Of a stretch of 17,460 bases of DNA, positions 1 to 6,732 are shown piece after piece. A model generated the notes under the pieces. That model made no database searches. It worked only from the letters and a program-made list of their open reading frames with translations, and was not told the DNA's origin. Source of the stretch: an uncultured Lentisphaeria bacterium (GTDB lineage Bacteria; Verrucomicrobiota; Lentisphaeria; JABSQK01; CAJWLW01); NCBI GenBank assembly GCA_913042885.1, contig CAJWLW010000073.1, positions 1 through 17,460 on the forward strand, in the 5' to 3' direction. The position numbers and the translations under genes are program-made. Numbering within the stretch: the first letter of the stretch is position 1; every line of letters starts with the position of its first letter.

Positions 1-276
1 GACCGAGACCGGCACCTCGGCTGTCGCCGTCCATGCCGTGCGGCCGAAGGGGATCATATCGAGCAGATAGCGCTTGAAAAGGGCCGCGTCACTGACCCAG
101 TAACGCTGGATCAAGCGGTACTCCTGATAATCCGAGCGACCGGCGGTCCCCATGCTCAGCATGAGCAGAAACGGATAGGCCATGGTCACCGCACCGACGC
201 TGAGCAGCAGATACATGGCCAGTACCATGGACCGCATCGCCGGCGACCGGCGTCCAACTTGTGGCAGGAGAGGCAT
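1..276 (-). CDS. Carbohydrate ABC transporter permease, MalG-type (partial)
   Basis: This reading frame starts at ATG 276 and stays open to the window edge, so only the first 92 residues are visible. It begins MPLLPQVGRRSPAMRSM, followed by a hydrophobic segment (about residues 17-36, VLAMYLLLSVGAVTMAYPFL) like the first membrane helix of MalG-type inner-membrane permeases, and then a polar stretch where those proteins have their first periplasmic region. The start lies one base after the stop of the upstream SBP-permease fusion, and a GGAGG in the end of that gene can serve as its ribosome binding site, so the two are probably translationally coupled. A MalF-type permease followed directly by a second permease is the standard order in CUT1 sugar importers. 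The family call rests mainly on this context because the diagnostic EAA loop lies outside the window. Confidence 0.8.
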   Translation of the reverse strand, partial: MPLLPQVGRRSPAMRSMVLAMYLLLSVGAVTMAYPFLLMLSMGTAGRSDYQEYRLIQRYWVSDAALFKRYLLDMIPFGRTAWTATAEVPVSV

Positions 277-277
277 G

Positions 278-3200
278 CTACGACATTTCCTCCTCAACCG
301 CGGCGCTGCGGAACTGCAGTTTATCCAAAATGCGCAACTGCCACAAGGTGAAGCCGATCAACATCGCCCCCATGATCCAGGCCATGGCAGCGGCCAGACC
401 GAAATTGAGAAACATGAACGCGTTGTACCAGATATAGAGGCCCGTGGTCATCGTCGCGTCTTCGGGACCGCCGCCGGTCATGACAAAGATGTTCATCGAC
501 TCCTTGAAGCCGGCGACAACGGCACCGATGAAATTGATGATGATCAGCGCCTTCAGGTTCGGGTACGAGACGTGCACCAGTTTGTGCCACAGCCCGGCAC
601 CATCCAGATCCGCTGCCTCGTATTGCTCTTCCGGTATCCCCTTCAACGCAGCCAGATAAATCAGACAGCCGGGGCCGGCCGAGGCCCAGATCGTCGGCAC
701 CACGACCCACAACATGGCCAGGTCCGGGTCCCTCAGGAACGACTGTTTTTCAAACTTGAACGGACTTGTGAAGGCACCCAGGCCGCCGTCGCGCAAGACC
801 CCGATCAGGATCACGGCAAGGAGCACGGAAAAGGCTCCGGCACAGACGCCGAAGAACCAGCGTTTCGCCGGCGAGTTGTAATCGCGAGCCGACTGCAGAA
901 ACAGACTGACGATGATCAGCAACGTCGCAACGAGAACCGCCGCCTTCACCGCCATCACCAGTCCCACCGGCCAGGAGTTGAACCAAATCATCAGCTGGTT
1001 GATGACACCGCGGTGCGACGGATCGTAAAGCAGGCGTTTCCACAGAAACAGTGTGGCGAGGCCGGTAGTGACCGCAGGCAGGTAATAGATTGTGCGGAAA
1101 AAGACCCTCATTCGCGGAATCTCCGTCAACAGCACGGCGAGAATGATCGGGATACAGAAGCCGATGCCAACCAGCATAACCATGTACTGGAGCGTCTGCA
1201 GCAGGTAACGCCAGAACTTCGGCTCGCTGACGGCCTCGACAAAGTTCCGCAATCCGACGTAGGTTGACCCGCCCAGGATCTTGTAGTCCTGGAATCCCAT
1301 CAGCAGACCCCATATCAATGGATAGTATGCCCAGATCGCGATGCTGCCGACGGCAGGAGCCAGGAACAGCCACGCGTACAGGCGTCGCCGCGATGGATCT
1401 CCGCCGACACCGAATCCCTCCGTGTCGGCCAGCTTCACCCGGGCCTGCATGGCCAGCTTGACAATCAGGCGCGCGCCGATCATCAACCCGGCCACCATGA
1501 CGGCTAACACAACCCATCCGATGCGCGAGCGCTTCTGTACAACGCTGTCCGGCAGCTCGCCCAGAATCATGGTGTTGACGTTGCGGCAGGTGTCGTCCAT
1601 GATCGCCTGCAGATCGCGCCCGTACTCGCCCGTCTTCATGTCCAACCGGTCGCCCAGCGCCGCTTCGATCACCATGCCCAGTTCCCGGGTCATCACGTGA
1701 GTGAAGCCTTTGCTGTACGGTTCCACACGGGCGTAGGAATTCAGATTGTCCCAGAGTTCGCGCCGTTCCTGCGGAATGCGGGCCAGGAGGTCGCCATAGC
1801 CGGCACTTTCGAGAAGCGCCGGCCGGATGAACTCCGCCAGGCCGTACTCGACAAACGTATCGATGCGCATGCGTTCCGCTTCCGGCCCGGTCAGAAATTC
1901 GATGTATTGCCAGGCCGCGTCACGAATGGCCTGGACATCGCGGCGGCCCGGAACGTTCGCCGTCACGATTGCCGCGTTAATCCCGAGGTAGTGGCCGGCA
2001 ATAAAGGCAGCGGGCGGAAACCCTTTCCTCGACGGAAACGGAACGAACTTCGTTTGATTCGGGTCGATGTTGCTGGCTTCGCCGAGCGTGCCGATCGACA
2101 TGGCCGTCCGCCAATTGCCGAGTTCAATGCCGGACTGGACATCGGCAGCCGCACTGACGCCATAATAAATGCGCTTCTGCACCACCTCATCGTTCAGGTC
2201 AAAGACATCGCCCGTGACCGGGTCAACAGCTTTGCCCGCCCGAATCATTTCCGGCGTGATATCGAATTCATGGTCACCGTTTCGGAGCCACGGCTGGTGC
2301 GCCATCTTGCGATAAAAGAAGATGGCCTCGACGGCCTCCGGCTTATTCGTTTCCAGCCGCCATTTCAGGTCGGTTATGGAATAATCGGCGGGCAGTCCCC
2401 GTCTCGTCAAATCATCGCGCGCCTGTTCCACCGCCGGATAGAAGGAGTCCTCGTTGCTCAGCCGGATTCCGAATTCGCGGTAGTCCAACGGCGGCGCGGG
2501 CACTGCATGCATCGTGCCGTCCAGAGGATAATACGGCTTGACAACATCACCGCCGGCGGACCAGACGTACTGAAGATAGTGCCATCCCGCGTAGATCCCC
2601 GTGAGGATGTTGATGCCGTATTGCACGGGATCATTCGGGTTGGCGCCGATCTCTTTCGACGGGTCGAAGGTAAGTTTGCGGGCAAATTCGTAAAGCTCCT
2701 GCCAGTTCCTCGGGTGGCGCCCGGCGAGACCCGCCTTGGCGAACGCCGCTTTTTCACAAAGCAGCGCCATGGAGTAATAGCTGTAAGGGACGGCAATGAT
2801 ACGGTCGGCGTCGTGGCAGAGCTCCCAGACCTTGTCCGGCGCAGCAATGCCGCTGTACGGCTTGTCGTGCCGGACGACATAATCGGCGAGGTAATCATTC
2901 AGGGGATGGAGAAAGTTCTGCAAGTTGTAGTCGCTGATCTTGCGCCCGAAGAGATAGAAAACGTCCGGCGCAACGCCGCCGGCGACCGCGAGAAACTCAT
3001 TGCCTTCCTGAGCGGGGCCCTCGATCTTCAACGGCACAAGGGCACGGACACGAATCTTCGGATGACGGAGGCAGAAGACATCGAACACCCGGCGCCTGGC
3101 CACTTCCAGCGGGTTGGTGGATCCCTTTTTCGGGATGTTCCAGAGATGGAGCTCGACCGTGTTTTCTGAAACGGGGGGGGGGGCCGCCGGGGCGGCAGCC

Positions 3201-3286
3201 AAACACGGCCGGGCAACGACCACCGCGAGAATCAGGGCAATTCCCCGCAACCATCGATATGAGAAACTTCGAGTCGATTCGCTCAC
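278..3286 (-). CDS. Fused extracellular sugar-binding protein and ABC permease (SBP-MalF fusion)
   Basis: This 1002-residue protein joins two ABC-importer parts that are normally separate. Residues 1-30 are a signal peptide (ALILAVVVARPCLA). Residues about 40-575 resemble a family 1 solute-binding protein, with the typical VAGGVAPDVFYLFG and EFLTGPEAERMRIDTFVEYG segments. A membrane helix at about 591-610 anchors this part. From about 636 follows a MalF-type permease with eight hydrophobic segments and the EAA loop (EQYEAADLDGAGLWHKLVHV, about 887-906) that docks the ATPase. I chose GTG 3286 over the in-frame GTG 3328 because it follows an AAGG, gives a normal-length signal peptide and avoids overlap with the pseudopilin gene; 3328 remains possible. 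An 11-base C run (3173-3183 on this strand's complement) encodes the prolines just after the signal peptide. No ATPase gene is in the window; these importers often use a shared MsmK-like ATPase encoded elsewhere. The substrate is unknown but probably an oligosaccharide. Confidence 0.92.
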   Translation of the reverse strand: MSESTRSFSYRWLRGIALILAVVVARPCLAAAPAAPPPVSENTVELHLWNIPKKGSTNPLEVARRRVFDVFCLRHPKIRVRALVPLKIEGPAQEGNEFLAVAGGVAPDVFYLFGRKISDYNLQNFLHPLNDYLADYVVRHDKPYSGIAAPDKVWELCHDADRIIAVPYSYYSMALLCEKAAFAKAGLAGRHPRNWQELYEFARKLTFDPSKEIGANPNDPVQYGINILTGIYAGWHYLQYVWSAGGDVVKPYYPLDGTMHAVPAPPLDYREFGIRLSNEDSFYPAVEQARDDLTRRGLPADYSITDLKWRLETNKPEAVEAIFFYRKMAHQPWLRNGDHEFDITPEMIRAGKAVDPVTGDVFDLNDEVVQKRIYYGVSAAADVQSGIELGNWRTAMSIGTLGEASNIDPNQTKFVPFPSRKGFPPAAFIAGHYLGINAAIVTANVPGRRDVQAIRDAAWQYIEFLTGPEAERMRIDTFVEYGLAEFIRPALLESAGYGDLLARIPQERRELWDNLNSYARVEPYSKGFTHVMTRELGMVIEAALGDRLDMKTGEYGRDLQAIMDDTCRNVNTMILGELPDSVVQKRSRIGWVVLAVMVAGLMIGARLIVKLAMQARVKLADTEGFGVGGDPSRRRLYAWLFLAPAVGSIAIWAYYPLIWGLLMGFQDYKILGGSTYVGLRNFVEAVSEPKFWRYLLQTLQYMVMLVGIGFCIPIILAVLLTEIPRMRVFFRTIYYLPAVTTGLATLFLWKRLLYDPSHRGVINQLMIWFNSWPVGLVMAVKAAVLVATLLIIVSLFLQSARDYNSPAKRWFFGVCAGAFSVLLAVILIGVLRDGGLGAFTSPFKFEKQSFLRDPDLAMLWVVVPTIWASAGPGCLIYLAALKGIPEEQYEAADLDGAGLWHKLVHVSYPNLKALIIINFIGAVVAGFKESMNIFVMTGGGPEDATMTTGLYIWYNAFMFLNFGLAAAMAWIMGAMLIGFTLWQLRILDKLQFRSAAVEEEMS
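3173..3183. repeat. 11-base G/C homopolymer inside the SBP-permease gene
   Basis: Eleven consecutive G on the plus strand (C in the coding strand) encode Ala-Pro-Pro-Pro immediately downstream of the signal peptide of the SBP-permease fusion. A change of one base would truncate the protein right after export begins, so this is placed where a slipped-strand on/off switch would act. It may equally be a plain low-complexity linker or a site of sequencing error. Confidence 0.9.
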
Positions 3287-3317
3287 AATAGGACCAACCT
3301 TACCAAACCGCAGCTGT

Positions 3318-4208
3318 TCACGGCGCACCCCAGGCGGCAGTCTGTTCGTCGTAGCTCATATAGGGCTGCGCCCGCGACGCTGAATGACTCAGGAATTCGA
3401 CATGGGTATCGGTAAAGAGCCAGTTTGCACCGCCCCCATGAACATCGAAGTTCAGTATCGGTTCGGTGCTGTTCGCGGTCGAATACAGCTTGTTATAGCC
3501 CTCACGGAACTCATACATCCAATTGTTGTAAATGCTGAATCGGTGCCACTGGTCTGTCAAAAGGAAATAATCGCTTGGCGAATGATCGTTCAGTAACTTG
3601 CTGCCCCAACTCCGGCCTTCCGGTATGCGGGAGAGCTTCAAGGCCGGGTAAATCGAGTAGACAACAATCCAGTAATCCTGACGAATCGTGGCGAAGTTGG
3701 CGGAATAGCTGATCTTGGCTTGCAGGTACGGACTCCCGGAATTGTCCACTTCCGGATCGCCGGTGTTAAAGGTCGCCGTGGAATCGGCGGGACAGACCGT
3801 CACCCCGTATCGGATCGGATCGTCGCCGTGCTGGGGCTGCCACCTCGTCAAGGGAGTGTTGGGGTTCGAGCTACCGGCATCCACTGGCGCATTTTGGATA
3901 TAATAGAGTAGCTGCCAATGCCAGTAGAACACATTCGATATGTCCCAAAACCCCGGATCCGGATTTGTGTGAAAGGTGCATGGGAGAACATCATCATTGT
4001 CGTCGGCATAGTTGACGATGCCTATCCCCAACTGTTTCAGGTTCGCCTGGCAGAGGGCGCTGTAAGCCTTGCCCTTCGCCTTGTTCAACGCCGGCAGCAG
4101 CATCGACGCCAGGATGGCGATGATGGCAATCACCACCAGCAATTCTATCAGCGTGAAGCGGCGGGGAATTGGCCTTTTCTCAGAAACTGCTCGCGGCGAC
4201 GTCCGCAT
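3318..4208 (-). CDS. Type II secretion pseudopilin-like protein (prepilin N-methylation domain)
   Basis: This 296-residue protein has a prepilin leader: basic residues PRR, then [20 protein letters not shown] with Glu at position +5 of the mature protein, then [20 protein letters not shown], and a mid-region [10 protein letters not shown]. Its C-terminus contains a [20 protein letters not shown] stretch, matching the H-x9-DG-type ending of the large pseudopilin families of Lentisphaerota and Planctomycetota. I start it at ATG 4208 with GGAG ten bases upstream; a TTG at 4214 in the same frame is an alternative. A promoter at 4268-4296 lies just upstream, and the SBP-permease gene begins within about 30 bases after (or overlaps) its stop, so this is the first gene of the importer operon. 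In these phyla such pseudopilins are amplified in number and often sit beside glycan-use genes; their individual roles are unknown. I infer a surface or secretion function linked to the transporter. Confidence 0.9.
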   Translation of the reverse strand: MRTSPRAVSEKRPIPRRFTLIELLVVIAIIAILASMLLPALNKAKGKAYSALCQANLKQLGIGIVNYADDNDDVLPCTFHTNPDPGFWDISNVFYWHWQLLYYIQNAPVDAGSSNPNTPLTRWQPQHGDDPIRYGVTVCPADSTATFNTGDPEVDNSGSPYLQAKISYSANFATIRQDYWIVVYSIYPALKLSRIPEGRSWGSKLLNDHSPSDYFLLTDQWHRFSIYNNWMYEFREGYNKLYSTANSTEPILNFDVHGGGANWLFTDTHVEFLSHSASRAQPYMSYDEQTAAWGAP

Positions 4209-4267
4209 CGACAATTCGCTCCAAGCGATAAATGAAATGTTCCGTGAGTCCCTACCCTACGCGATCG

Positions 4268-4296
4268 AGTCTACACCGCGTCCACGGTGTGGTCAA
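4268..4296 (-). promoter_or_regulatory. Sigma70-like promoter with internal palindrome, upstream of pseudopilin/importer operon
   Basis: On the minus strand TTGACC (4296-4291) and TAGACT (4273-4268) are separated by exactly 17 bases. The spacer plus the first base of the -10 box is an inverted repeat, ACACCG-N6-CGGTGT (4273-4290). A repressor bound there would block the promoter, as LacI- or GntR-type regulators of sugar operons do. Transcription would start near 4260, about 50 bases before the ATG at 4208. Confidence 0.6.
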
Positions 4297-4318
4297 GTCA
4301 GGATTCGCGTAAGAATAA

Positions 4319-4432
4319 CTTCACAGTTACAACGGCACGACCCTGGACCGGGTCACCGATGCCGGCACCCGCGGCGTGACCAAGGGTATTGCCGGTTTGG
4401 CCGCCCTCGTCGCGGACGGCGACAAAACAAAG
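4319..4432 (+). other. Intergenic stretch with a short protein-like open frame (possible gene-tail relic)
   Basis: Between the operon promoter and the terminator of the beta-helix gene there is no intact gene. One plus-strand frame from 4328 reads YNGTTLDRVTDAGTRGVTKG and continues IAGLAALVADGDKTK, which looks like real protein and runs up to the hairpin at 4433-4467. It has no plausible start (TAA at 4316-4318) and I do not recognise it. It could be the last residues of a deleted plus-strand gene or chance. Confidence 0.2.
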
Positions 4433-4467
4433 CGAGCCAATCCCGCAATTCAGGCGGGATTGGCTCG
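4433..4467 (-). terminator. Rho-independent terminator, probably bidirectional
   Basis: A perfect 14-base-pair stem (CGAGCCAATCCCGC at 4433-4446 and its complement at 4454-4467) encloses a 7-base loop. On the minus strand it follows the beta-helix gene stop by about 28 bases and is followed by CTTTGTTTTG. On the plus strand it is followed by TTTTT, so it can also stop rightward transcription. Confidence 0.88.
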
Positions 4468-4495
4468 TTTTTCAACTCAGTGCTCGTGCGCCGAT

Positions 4496-6280
4496 CTAAT
4501 TGCCCATCATGGCAACAGCGGCAGCCGAACCGCAAGCAGAGCAGCCCAGGTTGTCGGCGATCAGCAATATCTCTGCCCGCAGCGCCGAAAGGCTGACCGG
4601 CGGATTGCTGCCGAACTGATCACAGACCGCATCAATAATCGTCGTGATCATGGCGTCGCAGGAGATCGGCTTGGCGCCCATGAAGGTGCCGTCGCTGGCG
4701 CCCGTGACAACCGAGGCAGGAGTGCTGCAGGACAGGGACAGGAAGTCGGCGTCACCGGGTGTCGTCGACAAGTATGCCGGATCGACCTCGGTGCCGCAGA
4801 ACAGATTGCCGCCGCCGTCGACGTTGCCGGTGATGTCATTCACCGCGCCGCCATAGCCGCCGGCGGTGTCCAGGTCGCCGCCGGAAAGGTAGCATCTCAT
4901 CACACCCCACCAGAAACCTATGTTGTACGCATCCGAATTGCTGATGCTGAGGTTGTCCTCCTGGCCGCCAATCGCGGCACCGGGCAGAGACAGACCGCTG
5001 AAGATGCAGTTCGTGGCCGTGATCGTACCGCCACCGGACTCAATGAGCAGACCCGTCGCTATGTCTCGAATGTCCTGCGCGGTGATCTTGTTGTCGGCGC
5101 CGTTCTCGCCGTGGATTGTGCAGTGATCCACGGTGACGACAGCGCCGTTGCGGGCCTCGATCCCCATGCCGCCGCCACAGCAGGCTACGCCGCCTTGCGG
5201 GAGCTTGATACAGGAGTCGCTGATCGCCGCATCCCCATTCAGAACGCGTATGCCTTCGCCGTTGTCGATGAACTGGCTATCGCTGACGATCGAGCCGGTA
5301 CACCCATCCAGGTGCAAAGCGGTCGTGCCGTTCGTGGAACCGGACTGCGCACTGTTACTCATGGTCGTGCCGGTGACGGAAACACCGGTGCTCGACGCGA
5401 AATAGTGTGCGCCATTGCCAAAGCCGGACGACTTGTTGTTGTCGTACGTACAGTCAACGATGTCGTAGCCATCGACATTGTTGACAAAGGCTGAGTAGCC
5501 TTCCCAGCCGCCATTGCCCAGGGTGTCATTGAATTCGATCGTCACGCCATCATGCAGGATGTTGTAGCCGCGTGCTTTGGCAGCGTCTTCCTGCGGCACC
5601 ATGAATACAGCCTGTCGGCAACTGCTTATGCTGCCGCCGATGATATGGATGTTGGCGGTGACGTGCGGGCCCTTGTGCCCCGGTCCGTTCGCCCTGCCGG
5701 TCACACCCCGCCGGCAGTCGTGGATGTCGCAGTTCTCGATGACCACGCTGTCGGTACCAATGAACACTCCGGACTGCTCCCACTTCTGGCCGGCGGTGCC
5801 GGAGTTCATGATCTCACAGTCCTTGAGCCGCACCTCGCCCGCGAAATTGATGGGCGAATCCGTTGAGCCGATTGACCAGTTGTCGATGTAGACGACGGAA
5901 TTGTTGCCGGACATGTCGCCGGCGTCGAGGATCAGGTTCTCGACCAGGATGTTGCCGGCTGGCGCACCAGTCGGAGCCTCGGGCAGCCCGTTAATCCACA
6001 ACGCCGCCGGTTGGCCGCCGGGATACGGGCTGGTCGGTTTGACCGTTGCCGGCGCGCCGGCGCTGCGCAAGGTGATTCCCTGGCCCCCAATCCGCAGGCC
6101 CTCGACATAGGTCCCGCTGTCGATGATCTCGACGATGTCACCAGTGACCGCCGCATCTATAGCGGCCTGGATCGTCGTGTGGTCGCCGCCGCCGCCGGCG
6201 TCGACAGTGATGGTTCCCGCCGACACCACGCCGGCACAGCTCAGAGCTGCGATTGCAAATGCGATGTGAAGTGTCTTCAT
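4496..6280 (-). CDS. Secreted right-handed beta-helix protein with Cys-containing C-terminal module
   Basis: This 594-residue protein starts at ATG 6280, where AAGGAG lies 9 bases upstream; a longer in-frame reading to 6367 lacks these signals. Residues 1-22 are a signal peptide ending VVSA. The mature protein begins TITVDAGGGGDHTTIQAAID and continues with the repeated short beta-strand pattern of the pectate-lyase-like beta-helix fold (GITLRSAG, VRLKDCEIMNSG, VVIENCDIHDC, VSVTGTTMSNS, VTVDHCTIHGE). It closes with VDPAYLSTTPGDADFLSLSC, a usual end of such helices. A distinct helical segment follows (residues 541-578) with two Cys 12 apart and an NPP motif, and then GCSACG. This segment is shared with the protein encoded at 13400-15007. 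The family contains polysaccharide lyases, glycosidases and non-enzymatic surface proteins, and no catalytic set can be assigned by eye. The gene is monocistronic, with a clear promoter and terminator. Confidence 0.9.
   Translation of the reverse strand: MKTLHIAFAIAALSCAGVVSAGTITVDAGGGGDHTTIQAAIDAAVTGDIVEIIDSGTYVEGLRIGGQGITLRSAGAPATVKPTSPYPGGQPAALWINGLPEAPTGAPAGNILVENLILDAGDMSGNNSVVYIDNWSIGSTDSPINFAGEVRLKDCEIMNSGTAGQKWEQSGVFIGTDSVVIENCDIHDCRRGVTGRANGPGHKGPHVTANIHIIGGSISSCRQAVFMVPQEDAAKARGYNILHDGVTIEFNDTLGNGGWEGYSAFVNNVDGYDIVDCTYDNNKSSGFGNGAHYFASSTGVSVTGTTMSNSAQSGSTNGTTALHLDGCTGSIVSDSQFIDNGEGIRVLNGDAAISDSCIKLPQGGVACCGGGMGIEARNGAVVTVDHCTIHGENGADNKITAQDIRDIATGLLIESGGGTITATNCIFSGLSLPGAAIGGQEDNLSISNSDAYNIGFWWGVMRCYLSGGDLDTAGGYGGAVNDITGNVDGGGNLFCGTEVDPAYLSTTPGDADFLSLSCSTPASVVTGASDGTFMGAKPISCDAMITTIIDAVCDQFGSNPPVSLSALRAEILLIADNLGCSACGSAAAVAMMGN
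4547..4660 (-). other. Shared C-terminal module, copy A (C-x11-C-x5-NPP)
   Basis: These 38 codons encode the segment from CDAMITTIIDAVC through NPPVSLSALRAEILLIADNL at the C-terminus of the beta-helix protein. It aligns without gaps to the C-terminal segment of the protein at 13400-15007: by my count 13 of 38 residues are identical, including both Cys, NPP, S, AL, A and IA. Predicted character is two amphipathic helices joined at NPP. I do not recognise it as a named domain. Confidence 0.75.
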
Positions 6281-6493
6281 TGATCCGTACTCCTTGAGGC
6301 TTTTTTCTCTGTGGTTGTGCCGAACCCGTGCGGTTCGACAGATACAAAAACTCATCTTAATCCGCATCGATATGGAATACGGATAAAGTGTCTCGATTGC
6401 AGAACCTGCATGGTAGGCCCTCCTCCAACTATTGGGCTTTCCGTCCGCCGTCGGCGATCACCGATCACAAGTCCGCTCTGTCACGTAAAGTAG

Positions 6494-6531
6494 GTTATAA
6501 GAAATAGTCCGGTCAATTGCAAGACTATTTC
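6494..6531 (-). promoter_or_regulatory. Promoter with flanking inverted repeat (operator) for the beta-helix gene
   Basis: On the minus strand TTGCAA (6522-6517) and TATAAC (6499-6494) are 17 bases apart. The -35 box is enclosed by a perfect 9-base inverted repeat, GAAATAGTC (plus-strand 6501-6509) and GACTATTTC (6523-6531), with a 13-base spacer. A dimeric regulator covering this repeat would sit on the -35 box and spacer, so repression is the simpler reading. The 5' leader would be about 200 bases. Confidence 0.65.
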
Positions 6532-6732
6532 GAAAAAAAATTTTCCCCCTGCCCGTCATTAAATCCCGCATGCAAAATCACGTTTTTTTTAGTGTCATAC
6601 TGTGAGATTGCATTCCAAATGCGCCAGGCCATCCGGGTTGACTCGACGATTCTACCAGCATACAGTGCCATTGCTTCGTCCACCAGACCCGACCCGAATC
6701 CGGTTTCGAAAACGTCAATTTCAAGAAAGCCA
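6532..6732. other. Remainder of the divergent intergenic region
   Basis: This stretch belongs to the 452-base gap between the two divergent beta-helix genes (6281-6732). It has A and T runs (6533-6544 and 6583-6590) and lower G+C than its neighbours. I find no convincing promoter for the plus-strand gene; CATACT at 6596-6601 is the best -10-like hexamer but lacks a good -35. The part from 6281 to 6493 is the leader of the minus-strand gene. Confidence 0.5.

Noticed and set aside
1697..3169. Long open frame on the plus strand, opposite the SBP-permease gene
   Set aside because: It mirrors the real minus-strand gene, is rich in Arg/Val/Asp without domain motifs, and has no ribosome binding site.
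4376..5494. Open plus-strand frame of 372 residues opposite the beta-helix gene
   Set aside because: High-G+C shadow of a gene with a signal peptide, ribosome binding site, promoter and terminator; the translated sequence is low-complexity Ala/Val/Asp/Arg.
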